From NCBI GenBank assembly GCA_963920635.1, contig OY987302.1, positions 27,007,278-27,071,277 on the forward strand: a DNA stretch of 64,000 nt, given 5' to 3'. The notes beneath the pieces are model-generated. The model worked only from the letters and a program-made list of their open reading frames with translations, did not search any database and was not told the DNA's origin. Shown in pieces: positions 45,715-56,996 of the stretch (positions are counted from its first letter, which is position 1; every line of letters starts with the position of its first letter). Source of the stretch: Pseudeuparius sepicola (Eukaryota > Arthropoda > Insecta > Coleoptera > Anthribidae). The translations under genes were made by a program, and so were the position numbers.

Positions 45715-46463
45715 TACAGGGTGACCGTATTTCGAGTCTATGCAAGGGGATCTTGGTTATCTAGAGATACGAGGTCGGTTAAATTGGGGCAAAGTTGCGG
45801 AATTTGATGCCAAGTAACATGGTAAAAAAAATTGGCTCACCATTCTCGTTTTGAAAATAATGGGAAAAAACTGAAAATCGTCGTTATCGTTTTAATTTTT
45901 TTAAACGAAAACGAATGGGGCTGGACATTTCTAAGTTAAACATTATTAAGGTACTTTTTTTACAAGGAATCTAGATATTACCTCACATTTTTTTCTCGCC
46001 TCCCTGGACAAAGATATGACTATCAACTTTTATTTTTCTTATGGGCGCCATATTGGATTTTTGCATTTTTGAAAAGAGGATTTTTTTCAGGTTAAAATGA
46101 TATGTCACACATTATGCTTTATTTTGTTTTTCTTGCCGTAATATCAAATTAATCGTTTTTGCATAGAGTGCCTTGGAAACATAAGCCCCATAATATTTGA
46201 CGTTTTTGCATAGAGTGCCTTGGAAACATAAGCCTAGTTACCCATAATTGCGAAGTGTGCTTTGGAATATTGTTTATAGGTCCAGTGAAAATTCAGTTAA
46301 TGTTAAATTTATTGATTAAATAAATCATAAATATACTACCTACGGGAGTATGATCTGAGACCTTCTTATTTATTCGTTATTTGCCATATAACACATTAAT
46401 ACTAAAAAAGTCAAACTGGAAACATAAGAACAACAAAAACCTAGACGAGTAGACAATCCTATT

Positions 46464-46600
46464 TTACAATAAATGTTGAATTTGTCCTCCTTGTTCCTCA
46501 AGACTCAAGGCACAATGCAGCACGCTTCCTTAAATTGTTTATGGCTCGTCCAATATCCCTTCGTCGTGACCTTTTTGGCAATAGAATAAAGTATCCGTGA
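46464..46600 (-). pseudogene. C-terminal scrap of a Tc1/mariner-type transposase
   Basis: The minus strand reads RRRDIGRAINNLRKRAALCLE, and after a one-base shift EEQGGQIQHLL and a stop at 46464. Arthropod transposases of the lineage with TACAGGGTG-type ends usually finish with a basic helix (R.vr.lr.Ra..Cle) and GG.feHLL. The scrap lies at the centre of a complete pair of TIRs. This supports the link between these TIRs and that transposase family. Confidence 0.65.
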
Positions 46601-46623
46601 CACTTCAAATTGTACTAAACTAT

Positions 46624-46810
46624 CAAACGTTATGGGGCTTATGTTTCCAAGGCACTATATGCAGAAAACTGTCAAACATTGTGGGGCTTATGTTTCCAAG
46701 GCACTATATGCAAAAACGTCAAACATTATGGGGCTTATGTTTCCAAGGCACTATATGCAAAAACGTCAAACATTATAGGGCTTATGTTTCCAAGGCACTT
46801 GATATTACGA
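46624..46810. repeat. 47-bp minisatellite, four units
   Basis: Units containing GGGGCTTATGTTTCCAAGGC start at 46624, 46673, 46720 and 46767. The opposite arm of the same element has an inverted array of only two units (46154 and 46201, the same 47-bp spacing). Copy number therefore differs between arms of one palindrome. Confidence 0.9.
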
Positions 46811-47212
46811 CCAAGAAAAACAAAGTAAAGCATAATGTGTGACATATCATTTTAACTTAAAAAAAAATCCTCTAATCCAATATGGCGCCCATAAGAAAAA
46901 TAAAAGTTGATCGTCATATCTTTGTCCAGGGAGGCGACAAAAAAATGCGAGGTCATATTTAGATTCCTTGTAAAAAAGTGCCTTAATAATGTTTAACTTT
47001 TCAGCCTCATTCGTTTTCGTTTAAAAAAATAAAAACGAAAACGACGATTTTCAGTTTTTCTCCATTATTTTCAAAACGAGAAGGGCCAGCTAATTTTTTT
47101 TACCATGTTACTCGGCATCAACTTCCGCAACTTTTCCCCAATTTAACCGACCTCGTATCTCTTAAGATAACCAAGATCCCCATGCATAGACTTGAAATAC
47201 GGTCACCCTGTA

Positions 47213-47615
47213 TATTGTTGTCGGGACATGGGCATTTAGGAAAATTCACTTCAGGTTAGGCACTGTCAAAGTGTGGTTCGTCAAATCCAGATATTTGGTA
47301 AGAATTTTCATTGGTAGCACATCCGGGTTGATAGATTTGATTTTGGTATTTTTCAGATTCATTTCAATTTTTAGGCGGTGTATTTTGGAAAACGTTGGGA
47401 TTTCTACGGTGTTGTTCTGTAAGTCTAGCCGTACTGGACATTGGTGTAGGACTATTTTTCTGAATAGCGCCGGTTGGCTTGAAAACGTTTCTGTTAGTAA
47501 TAGCAAAGTTTCCAGAATAAAATAATTCTGTAAACTTTGGTAATAGATTGTCCGAAAACCTCTCTATTGGGTAGGGAATCTAGGAGGAGGCATATTTTGA
47601 CGTGGTTGTATGTTA
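47213..47615 (-). pseudogene. Gypsy Gag C-terminal relic
   Basis: On the minus strand a frame gives PRQNMPPPRFPTQ, then after a shift LPKFTELFYSGNFAITNRN and NVFKPTG, PTPMSSTARLTEQHRRNPN, FQNTPPKN, and at its end PEVNFPKCPCPD. Proline- and asparagine-rich text with NVFKPTG and P.PMS.STR is typical of the Gag C terminus of insect gypsy elements. It continues the Gag homology seen at 49756-50420; the two parts are separated by a 2.1-kb LTR-like insertion. A second minus-strand frame over the same DNA looks like leucine-rich repeats but is a shadow. Confidence 0.75.
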
Positions 47616-48052
47616 AGCGTGTAACGGATTTTTTTTTGTTAAAACCCCGTTACCATGTTTTAAATGATTATTAGCAACCCTTGAACACATAATTTGATTA
47701 TTTTGTTCTGAACTCGCAAACTCGAACCTAATTCAGTCGAATATCCGTGCTACCAACTCTTTTTATATCGATTTTTAGTGGGGCGTGTGACTACAAACCC
47801 ATCTCTAATATCAAGGTACGTACCAGTTCAATAGGGTACACTGATTTGTACCTACTTGGTAAAATCAGGTTGGTTCGGTCATGGATCTGTGGAGGTCAGT
47901 GCTTGAGTTCAAGTGATCTGTTCGCAGTGCACTCGGCGGGTTTCGTCGCTACTTTGTGCTACTCTTTCAAAACACTCGAACAGTTCAGGGTTCTTGAGTA
48001 CTGACATCCCGAGATCACGGACCTAACTTGGGTGTTTTTTGAGAATTGACCT

Positions 48053-48060
48053 TATAAAAA
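48053..48060 (+). promoter_or_regulatory. TATA box of the LTR-like insert
   Basis: TATAAAAA is followed about 30 bp later by ACTCATTTTTGG, a plausible start site. Confidence 0.4.
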
Positions 48061-48994
48061 GCACCTCCCACCATTCTCGTTGTACTCATTTTTGGGCTCT
48101 TCTCGAATTCGCCGCTCGGTGGTTCTGTTTTTCTGTCTCCTATCAGGTAACTAAGGTGGTATCAAGTAGTTTTCCAATAATTAAGATTTTTATCTAACTT
48201 TATCGCCTGACTGATGCTACCTTTCGACTATTTTATGTGCATTTATTGTGTAGCTCAATTTGCTGTACCCGATTATCGGTGTATTAACTGTTTTCATGTG
48301 AACGGCCGTCCTGCATTTTGGAGTTTTAAGGTTATAGCAGCCGGCCCTGTAGTAGGTCGAGATTGCAGCGTGGCGTGGGAATCTTGCATTTCCATTTCTT
48401 GGAACGAGGCACAGGACAGGAGTGGAGCACGCGTTGCAGGTGAGTTTTTTAAGTTATCTTGATATTTTTTTGGTAGAATCCATATTTAAAACTCACCTGT
48501 ATCTCACTCCATTGCACGTGTATTTCTTGGATAGAGTTAATCTCTACGCTTTTATAGCACCTTTACCCCAAGAAATAAACGTAGCTATCTTTGCCCTGAC
48601 TTGTGCAGTTCAAGTTAGTTTGTCTTGTAGCATTTTGGCGGTACCATTCACATGAGTCGATGCACATAGTAGGTCGTTACCAGACGGAGGGCCACTTTTT
48701 TTGTAATATTTTTGCAGTTCTCGGACTATTTGGGTCAAGTTTAACGTTAATTTTTTATTAAGATCACCGAGAGCAGCATATTTTCATAGCTGATTTTGGC
48801 TAATAATTGTCGTTACAGTTTTTGCAAATTTAAGTCATTCTGTAGGTATCGTGACCTCACTTAGTTGAATTTTTTGTCGTTTGCAAACTTGCAATATTTT
48901 CTTATTAATCTAAACGGCAAATATTTCATTATTTCTCTTTGGCTCGCAATTAGTCAAGCCAAGTTTGTATTTTCTAATTTTCATTTAATATAAC

Positions 48995-49013
48995 GGGGGG
49001 GGGGGGGGGGGGG
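48995..49013. repeat. G19 homopolymer
   Basis: Nineteen consecutive G in an AT-rich context, inside the LTR-like insert. The length may be unreliable because of sequencing or assembly error. Confidence 0.9.
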
Positions 49014-49667
49014 ACACTCCTCATGAATACACATTCATGAATATACTTTATAGTATCTATGGAATTTAAATTTAACTAAAACTTGTATTTTGGTTTTATA
49101 TAGTTTTCTATAAATTTTAAGTCATAGTTATATTCTCTGAATTTCTTTTGTAAATAAGCACTATACTATATACTGCCAAGGCTTTAGCACTGCCTAATTC
49201 ACTTGAATTTATTTCATGCACGATCTTCACGAGCAAACACCAGTAGACTGACAGGTGAACACGTTCCTACAATCTGCAGACCACCAGATGACTTGGCCAA
49301 AACCCTGAGATTTCGAGCTAGCAACATCAACGCCACTATCGCAGCTGTCAGACAGTTAAGCTGGGTCGCAGTTTCATCGGGAACTTCTAATGAACTCAGT
49401 TGAAAACTACACGTCGCATCTGGAGAAGACGAACATTTATGTAAGGTGTTTCTCTAGTTAAAGCGTTCCATTCTTAAGATCATACGTGCAAAAGACCTCG
49501 AAAAGACTAGACCTTGGTTTTGTTGATGTTCACTCGCCTCGAGCAGTGCTAAATTGTTTTGGAACGTTCCTAATCATCAGCAATTTACTTCAATTTAAAT
49601 TTATAACTTCACAGTTGACAGACGTTTAATTTTTTTATTGTGAACCTTTCATTATTAATGTTCACTC

Positions 49668-49673
49668 AATAAA
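49668..49673 (+). terminator. Poly(A) signal AATAAA in the LTR-like insert
   Basis: AATAAA lies 78 bp before the right border and is followed by a GT-rich stretch, as in LTR poly(A) regions. Confidence 0.45.
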
Positions 49674-49755
49674 CAGCCCTTGTAACTGTTTTAAATCTGT
49701 GTTTTATTCCAAGTGTCATAATAATCGAGTCGGGCCGAAACTGACGTTATAATCG

Positions 49756-50420
49756 GTTGTGAAGGGAATTGGGGTTCAAGGTAAATAATTTTGGAATTGT
49801 GGAGATTGCGAATATCGTGGAAATGAAAAATTTGGATAGGTTTGTGGTGCATAATTTTGAGGTTTCACAAAATTTTCTATATTGAGTTTTGGATGATTTT
49901 GGGGAAATTTGTTTTGGGGAGCATTTTGCAAAATACCTATTTGTTTGTGGTTTAAAATAAAAAAAATTCTTCTATTTCCAGGGAAATTGCAAGTTCGAGA
50001 GAGTTGGGGTTGCGAATTCTGATAATGTCTTGGATTATTCCGGATATTAAAAGTTTTAAGTGCGAGTTCGCAATTTTTTTTACATGCATTAATAATTTTG
50101 AAGCAATAATTTTGAAGCAATTAAACTGCGGAATTTTTGCAATCTTTGACCAAAATTGATGTATGATTCGTTTTTATAGGGTTTTGTTACTATCACCTCC
50201 TGTACTAGATTTCTCTGATCACCAAAGCTAAGTCTAAGCAATTATCAATTCTATCAAAGTTCTTATGTCTGGTCGGTTACCCACTCTATCCAAAGCTTCG
50301 CCTGTTAGGTTGCCGATTATAGCCCCGATTAAGAAACTATTGGGTTATTTGGGAAATTTTGCAGTGTAAAAATTTCCAACGTACTAGAGTCGAAATTACA
50401 ATAATTGGAAATAGTATCGA
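49756..50420 (-). pseudogene. Gypsy Gag relic with degenerate zinc knuckle
   Basis: On the minus strand, frames give IGNLTGEALDR-like, VGNRPDIRT and SFGDQRNLVQEVIVTKPYKN segments, then ESYINFGQRLQKFRSL. After a shift they give QPQLSRTCNFPGN and a region rich in Q, N and P (LQNAPQNKFPQNHPK, FVKPQNYAPQTYPNF) ending near FPSQPI. This is the order of a gypsy Gag: capsid-like domain, a CxxC-type zinc knuckle (here broken after the first cysteine), and a P/Q/N-rich tail. Frameshifts and stops are present. The frame continues at 47615 after the 2.1-kb insert. Its upstream end meets a TIR element at 50455, so gag may have been cut there too. Confidence 0.75.
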
Positions 50421-50454
50421 TAAAATTCTTATTAATTAAAATGGTAGCTACACA

Positions 50455-50974
50455 TACAGAGTGGCTCACATAAGAGTGAAACAACCCTATAACTTCTTTA
50501 ATTTTTTACCGACCACAACGAAATTTCTACCAAAGGTAGATGGCGTTGTTGCCTACTTATTTCCAAGAAATTGGTTGCCTACTCCAAAGTCAAAGCCATC
50601 TGCGATGCCACAAACGAGGCTAAAAATCAGAAAGACATATTAGGCATTTTTTTTCAAAAAAATTTACAAGAAAAAGTTGGTCAGGATCGATTCAGAACCC
50701 TAAATACAAAATTTTGTCAAAATCAAAAAATATTAAATAAATAAAATTAAAGTAAAAATTTAAAATTTAAATTTTTAAAATTTGTTTTTAGCTTTTATTT
50801 TAAAATAATTACTTTATGAAAACAACTTGCCTTCAAAACTTCCATGGCACACTTTTCTAAACGCGGACAATTATTAAATTGCTGTTTTTGGAATTTAATT
50901 TTTTTAAAATTAATATTCGGTTAAAAATTAAAGAAGTTATAGGGTTGTTTCACTCTTAAGTGAGACACTCTGTA
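50455..50974. mobile_element. 520-bp TACAGAGTG element
   Basis: TACAGAGTGGCTCACATAAG at the left and CTTAAGTGAGACACTCTGTA at the right are inverted. The arms share GAGTGAAACAACCCTATAAC and extend about 52 bp, with TA borders. It lies directly upstream of the Gag relic. No transposase was found. Confidence 0.85.
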
Positions 50975-53576
50975 TGTTCAAGATCAATTTTGGAAAAATA
51001 TGTTATATAAAAGGGGAACAAAAATTCTTAAAATTAAGAGTTTAAAATCTAAAATAATGTGAAAACTTAAAACTAGATTAAAATCATATTGCTTCTATGA
51101 AAATTAAAATTTGATCTTTTCATATTTTACTATTTCTAACTTATGTCTTTGATTATTATATGCTCTAATAATACAAAAACACAGTCTTACACACAGATTC
51201 AAATTGTTGTCGTATTCATCGACGTGGCAAGGAAAAATCTTGTACATTGAATTTCCTTGCTTGAAAATTCTTGTATTGCCCTGAGGAAAAGCTAGGAAAA
51301 GAAAAAGGAATGGCTCTTACACTTTGGCTTTTCTTATCTCTACAAAACGGCGGCAAGACGATCGCGACCCGCTGGCTATTTGTAGTCTTCGCGTTTCTTC
51401 AACGAATCCACAAGGCTATGTACCAGTTAACTTACGGGAGCGAGTAACAAATTTTTAAAAATGTAATTTTTGGTTTGAAAAGATAACAATAACTGTAATT
51501 TGGCAAAGTTATAGAGAATAATCACACAGAAATTATGTTTTTACAAGATTCATAACTTGTTGATGAGGCGACGGCTTCTGGTTGCTCTTAAATCAGCGGA
51601 TTTCGTAGACGTATCTACTTAGTGCCAAACTGAAACATTTGTCTCTTGGTGTTGATAAACAATCGCGGATGCAGGCCAATCTATCCTAGGTTTATAAAGA
51701 GTATTTCTTATATAATTTATTTATTTTGTAGTGATTTTAACAATTTTTAGATACCTAAATGTTAGGTCTCTATTTTAGATTCCTTAGCCCGTAGCTCAAG
51801 GGGGCCGGACAAAGACAGAGACATTTTCTCGAGACAGAAACAATTCGTTGTAACTCAATCATCAAAAGAATTTAGCAATTTGTTTGGGAGATAGAAACTA
51901 ACCTTTTGTTTTATGAAAAGAATAGGCTGTAAATTATATTTTGAATAACGTTTTACATGATAATGTTAAAAATCGACATTTTGAATTTGGGAATTTGGAG
52001 AGAACTGTAGTTTTGATGATTAATTTTTGTCATCAAGCCTGAACTTTCTAGGTGGATGTAATGGCCTCTATAAAGAGATTTTCTTAATCACCTGAAAATG
52101 CCCTGGATTCTATCTATTCGATTTTAGACAGAATTCCGTGTAGAATTGTGGCATCCTACATCCGTCGACAGTCTAAACTATTCGACGTACTGCGTTTAAT
52201 AAATTTAAAGTACCACCTTTTATTCTAATATCTTAAATTAATCTGAACTTATTGCAACAATATCTATAAAGTATTTGTTGGGCCTTTTCAGGCGTTTATT
52301 TTATAAGTGCATCTTGAATTATTATGTCAAAAATATATTTATTCAATTTTCCCGTGACTGAAAAAACTTTTTTGTATACTTATAGCCTTGTTTGGGTTTC
52401 AATGCCATTAGGAAGTCTCCATTGTTAAATTCATTCCGATTTTTTAGAATGGCGCATGCAATGCATTGTTTTAATCAACTTCCTGTGAAAAGGCATCTAA
52501 TTAGTGCAGTAATAATGGATTGTATAATATGGCTGAAGTCAGAAGGTATTTAGAATTAACATGGCGCATAATTTGTTGTTTCCAGTGGGTGTGGTTTCAG
52601 AATATATCGTCCAAAGGCGAGGTAGGGGCGAAAATAAACAATTTTGACTATAACATAAAAGGCATTTGTAAATAATTGAAACGATCCAAGTAGGTATAAC
52701 AGTTGATTGAAAACGGCATACTTTTTGGCAGTTTCGTTCTTTTCTAACGCAAAAAACGTAAGTTGCGCAGATTTATTTGGAATTTGGGGCAACCATTAGT
52801 TTAATTTCTCCACTATACAGCATGTATAACATGACTATAGGTCGTGGTTATTGAGCAGGAACCATATACTTAAAAAAGAGGAAATAATCAAATGTGGCAA
52901 ACCAAAGAAAAGAGATTATGGCGTTTTAATTTCAATTCCCGTGTTTTTGGTCATTTTTGCTGTAAACTGTGCGATTTAGGTTCAGGAAAGATTATCTGCT
53001 AAATTACCATCCGCAATTCAGGAGATATAGATATAAATCAGATGAGGTTTTAACTAACAGAGAAACATATTTCCCTTTATTATTATTTATTCATATCTCA
53101 TTGGATAATTGAATAATACACTACTTACTCATATATTTTGAAATATACTTAAATTATAACAAATTTTCGCTCTGGTTCTTCTTCTTCCGCTTTCTGTTGG
53201 GGTATAAAGTGGAAAATCTTTTTAAAATAAGTCGTGAGAAAACATTATACAATTCTTTGCGAACAGTTGGCTATAGGTTAGGTTTCATATAGTGGAGATA
53301 ATAAGTTTTATGAATATATTTCCTTTTGCAGGAAAACAGAATGTTCACTTTCATATGTAAAGTAGAACAATTACTCGTAGAATTTAACGCACTTATATTA
53401 ATCTTCTAGGCAATGGATTTGATATATACAGACAAGTCACGCAATACGGTATACAGCTTTGCGCCATAACGATTACAGTCTCATTATACATATAGGATGC
53501 GGCAACAACAGGGTGAAACACTATTTACAAACGCTATTTACAAAACATAAACCGTAGTTTGCAATTATAATATCTT
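50975..53576. other. No gene seen
   Basis: Mostly AT-rich sequence. A CG-richer patch at 51345-51420 (GGCGGCAAGACGATCGCGAC) stands out but has no recognised coding. The minus-strand frame 52556-52792 has no domain that I know. Confidence 0.35.
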
Positions 53577-53782
53577 TCTTTGCAAGACAAGAAATCATTC
53601 TGCAAGCCTCTTGCAGTTTTGCAATAAATCTTGCAAAAGGTATCTGTAATTATAATTTCTGTAAAACATTAATAAGATTAATAATTAATGTAAGTAAGGT
53701 TAATATTGATTATTAAAAAATGAAAATAAATATAAATGGTTATTTAAGGATAATTCCTGTATATATGTACTAGTATATTATC
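53577..53782 (+). mobile_element. CAAGA-rich element, truncated copy
   Basis: This matches the left subterminal and early middle part of the complete copy at 61414-62572, from TTTGCAAGACAAGAAATCAT to ACTAGTATATTATC. Both ends are missing, and the left terminus is cut inside the CAAGA block. Confidence 0.8.
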
Positions 53783-54087
53783 GGGGGTAATATAACAAGT
53801 AGGTGCCGACCTCGGAGCGGCACCAACTTGAGGAGTCCCCAGTAGTTGTGGCCGTGCTGAAACCACAGCAGGTTTTACAAACGCCTACTCACAATACTCC
53901 ATTTATTAAAGCCTGTTTTACAAATAACAATTTTAGCCCAACAAATTCCCCAATAAACCGTACAATTTATTGGTATAAATTGTAGAATTTATTGACAAGT
54001 ATTTACCGCAAAAAAGTTGGTATGTTCTTACGATAATTACTTATGAAGATGCCGGCTTCAAATTTGGTGTACGAGATCAAATTCATA
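53783..54087. other. Small open frame without recognised domain
   Basis: The plus-strand frame 53803-53985 starts in a moderately GC-rich stretch, but I recognise no domain. The rest shows nothing. Confidence 0.3.
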
Positions 54088-54272
54088 TACAGGGTGGAAC
54101 TGAATCATGGCACGCCTCATTTTTTCCCTTGTTTTTGAGATAAAATTTTCAAGTTTGGCATGCTGACGTTACTTTATAAATGTCACTTTTTGACGTATAA
54201 ATGCATTTTTGTCCGTTTCCGATTTTACCGGAAGTGGCATTCACTTTTGTTTTTTAAATGGAGTACTTTGTA
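54088..54272. mobile_element. 185-bp TACAGGGTGGAAC MITE (tentative)
   Basis: The left end is TACAGGGTGGAACTG. The right end GGAGTACTTTGTA is a weak inverse of it. The internal TTTTACCGGAAGTGGCATTCAC parallels the element at 20919-21106. Confidence 0.45.
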
Positions 54273-55633
54273 TATTATTTATGTTTCGGATTCTCCTCGA
54301 TTTACTGAAACCAACGATGCCTCACAAGTTTAAGTTATTTGAATTTATAATAATAAACTAAAGGTGGCTATGAAACAAATGAACTTCGACGGGACATTTT
54401 TACTGAACATTTAAACCGTCTGTCTACAGAAAAGTACCTATTATCTTGGAAACGAAGCTTCAAACATGCAAGTTTATAATATGAACTTCTTTTTATTTTC
54501 ACGAGTGCTATCGTCTACGCAACTACAAGTAAAATGTAACCAGATCTCAAATGAAGTTTACAGCGTCCTTCATTAGTATTTAATTCCATTTAGATGTATA
54601 AAAGTCAGCATAATTTGTAAAATATCTCAACAGTTCTTTAGATACACTGGGTGAAATTACTAAAATTGCAAATTGCTAGGTATAGAAGCTAAGATATAAA
54701 GCATAATTTAAAACTTCATTCGATGCTTTCTGGAACATAAAGCCTGGAGCTAAGAACCGAAAATTAATAAAAAGAAACAAAAAATAGGCGGGCCTTTGAT
54801 GTTCCTTGCATTGCACGAAATGAATATAAAATATGTTTAATGAAAAAAAGAACGAAAGGGAAGCCGAAGAGTGGTTGGAGTATTTTGAGCCCTAACGAAA
54901 TTGGAATTTGATGAAGGATAAAAGCTACGAAAAAGTATGGTGCAGGGTAGAAATTAAAATGGGTAGAGGCCGAGCAACTAAACCAGGAAAGTAATTTTTG
55001 TCTAGATCGGAAAAGGATAAAATAGGACAGCTCACAGGACACGCCCTAATAGTAGGGAAGCCGTTGTAGCATCGACGAGGGACTAAGAATGTGAATATTT
55101 GCAAAATGTCGGGTAGGGTCAGACGTGTACTATCAAGAAAGTATTAAAACACTGCGTCATAAAACTTTGCACTAACTTTCCACAGAAAATACCTAACATT
55201 TTCAGTATTTCGTATACTGGGTGGCAATGGGTGGTTGAATAACAGGTTTTATTTTCATTTTCAATAAATAGCGCAATATTCTGCCGTTGACTGAGTTATT
55301 TATTAAGACTTCTCACGGCTATAACTTCATGTCCTGGAAAACAAATGGCGCTGATGGCTAACAAAGTATTTTCGATTTTATTTTGCATCCGGAAAATGCA
55401 AGTTGCGCTGAAAAGTGTCAGACGTGACAATCATAAGCAGTCTTTATTACTACCTCAGTCAACGATTCTGCTTCCTATGGCTACTAAGTAAATGGGCTGT
55501 GCTAGGGAAGGGATTTTGATAAGGACAATGCAAATTAGCATGCAACGAAAGTCGATGTTATATTACTGTGTGGAGCCTAGCTCCTATAGGGTTTTAAAGA
55601 TATCAAATTAATTTTTGGTACAATATTTGGGGG
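54273..55633. other. No gene seen
   Basis: AT-rich sequence. TACTGGGTGGCA at about 55215 may be another single TIR. The minus-strand frame 54764-55042 is hydrophobic but shows no family features. Confidence 0.35.
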
Positions 55634-56812
55634 CAGAGCTGGGAAAGATCGCGCCAAAAAAGATCTAAATCATAGATCAGATCGTTTTAAAAATAGATAT
55701 TTTCATGCAAAAACGATCTTAGATCAAAGATCGTCTAAAAATCTATTTAAAAAAGATCAATCGATCTAAGATCTTTTGAACGATCTAAGATCTTCTAAAT
55801 GATCTAAGATCTTCTAAACGATCTAAGATCTTCTAAACTATCTAAGATCTTTTAAACAATCTAAGATCTTCTAAACGATCTAAGATCTTCTAAACGATCT
55901 AAGATCTTCTAAACGATCTAAAATCTTCTAAACGATCTAAGATCCTCTAAATGATCTAAAATCTTTGAACAAAATTATGATATTATATATAGGTAGCAAA
56001 TAGATATAGATGTCTATAAATACTTTTCCTAATTTTGACATAGTAGTAGTGACATCTTTCAAAACCTGAGCAAGTGATGATACGTCCAGTTTTACATAAC
56101 TAGTTGTGTAAAGTAAAATTTTACGTAACTAGTTACGTAAAGTTACTACTCTAACTGAACTGGTTACGTAATCAATCAGTTGATATAGGTACCTATGGAG
56201 AATTAGACTTTTCTTGTAAAAACGTGTTTACCGATTATTTATGCAATTTATAATTTTCTAACTTAAGTTATAAAATTCGAAATTTTGAAAAATAGATAAT
56301 TGAAAATAAAAAGCATGCATTTAAAGACCTCAAAATAGGTTCTTAGGTATAGTTGTAGGTAAAATGTTCGTCAGTTTGTTTATATTATTTATCATTTTTC
56401 GCGAATTCTGAAAATTTACACTTTAGCTGGAGACTTAGAGATCTCCTGAGGTAAACTGCTTTAAATGAACGCTCGTTAGTAACGTAAGTAACTGAATTCG
56501 TAATACATATATTTTAGAAATAATATGTATAAAAAGAAAAATCCTTGTTCATACAAAACTATTCATTCTTCTAAAAAATATACATACATACCTTTCTACC
56601 TACATTATCTTGTATAAAAAAATCACAGAAACGTTTCAAAAACGAGCTACTTACAACAATTGAGGTCAAAATGAGAACATATTTTACAAATATGTAGATA
56701 TAAAAACAAAAACTCTTATTCCTACAAAAACCCAGAGCACTATTTTTTATTCTTAAAAAATAAAACATTATTTTATATAAAAAAAAAAAATAAATAGATT
56801 TGCCCAGCTCTG
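55634..56812. mobile_element. 1.18-kb non-autonomous hAT element
   Basis: The termini CAGAGCTGGGAAA and TTTGCCCAGCTCTG are inverted copies of the hAT YARNG type. The flanking 8 bp are TTTGGGGG (55626-55633) and GTTGGGGG (56813-56820), a target duplication with one change. Near the left end lies an array of 19-bp units, and near the middle a palindromic TTACGTAACTAGTTACGTAA. No transposase frame remains. Confidence 0.88.
55755..55975. repeat. 19-bp subterminal array, about 11 units
   Basis: The unit CGATCTAAGATCTTCTAAA is repeated about eleven times with occasional changes. It contains the palindromic AGATCT. Earlier, more divergent GATCTA words at 55655-55755 suggest that the array grew from the subterminal sequence. 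Confidence 0.92.
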
Positions 56813-56996
56813 GTTGGGGGTGACAAGAGTAGTACCTACGAGAGACCACGATCAAAATTTTTGTCTCATAAATACCAAAATTGTCGATAGATTAGATGAC
56901 CCTAGACACAAAAATGGGACTTTGAGATATTTTGCGCAAAAATGTCAACAAATTTAACCAAACTATATCATCCCGTCTGATTTCCTGAATGCAAAA

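Larger units (their letters stand above)
45715..47212. mobile_element. 1.5-kb TACAGGGTGACCG element inside the gypsy relic
   Basis: The TIRs TACAGGGTGACCGTATTTCG on the left and GAAATACGGTCACCCTGTA on the right lead into inverted arms of about 470 bp with shared words GGCGCCATATTGGA and TCCCTGGACAAAGATATGA. Both arms contain a 47-bp minisatellite. The centre preserves the tail of a transposase frame. It is a deletion derivative of an autonomous Tc1/mariner-type element inserted into a gypsy relic. Confidence 0.9.
47620..49751 (+). mobile_element. Probable 2.1-kb solo LTR inserted in gypsy gag
   Basis: The insert runs from TGTAACGG to CGTTATA, short inverted ends of LTR type (TGTAACG and CGTTACA with one change). 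The flanking 4 bp are AGCG at 47616-47619 and ATCG at 49752-49755, a target duplication with one change. Removing the insert joins Gag codons in frame across the site (...QPI and NIQPRQN...), which strongly supports these borders. On the plus strand it has a TATAAAAA box at 48053-48060, consensus-like splice donors CAG|GTAACT (48146) and CAG|GTGAGT (48439), and AATAAA at 49668-49673 followed by GT-rich sequence. No pol-like coding is present, so it is probably a solo LTR; the clade is unknown. Confidence 0.6.

Noticed and set aside
47246..47506. Minus-strand frame resembling leucine-rich repeats (LDLQNN, NLKNT, LDLTNH at 22-24 residue spacing)
   Set aside because: Another frame over the same DNA matches the Gag C terminus of insect gypsy elements (NVFKPTG, PTPMSSTAR) and continues the Gag homology on the far side of the insertion. 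The repeat pattern is a shadow.
49776..50120. Q/N-rich, prion-like protein
   Set aside because: The flanking frames match gypsy Gag with a broken zinc knuckle, and Q/N/P-rich tails are normal there.
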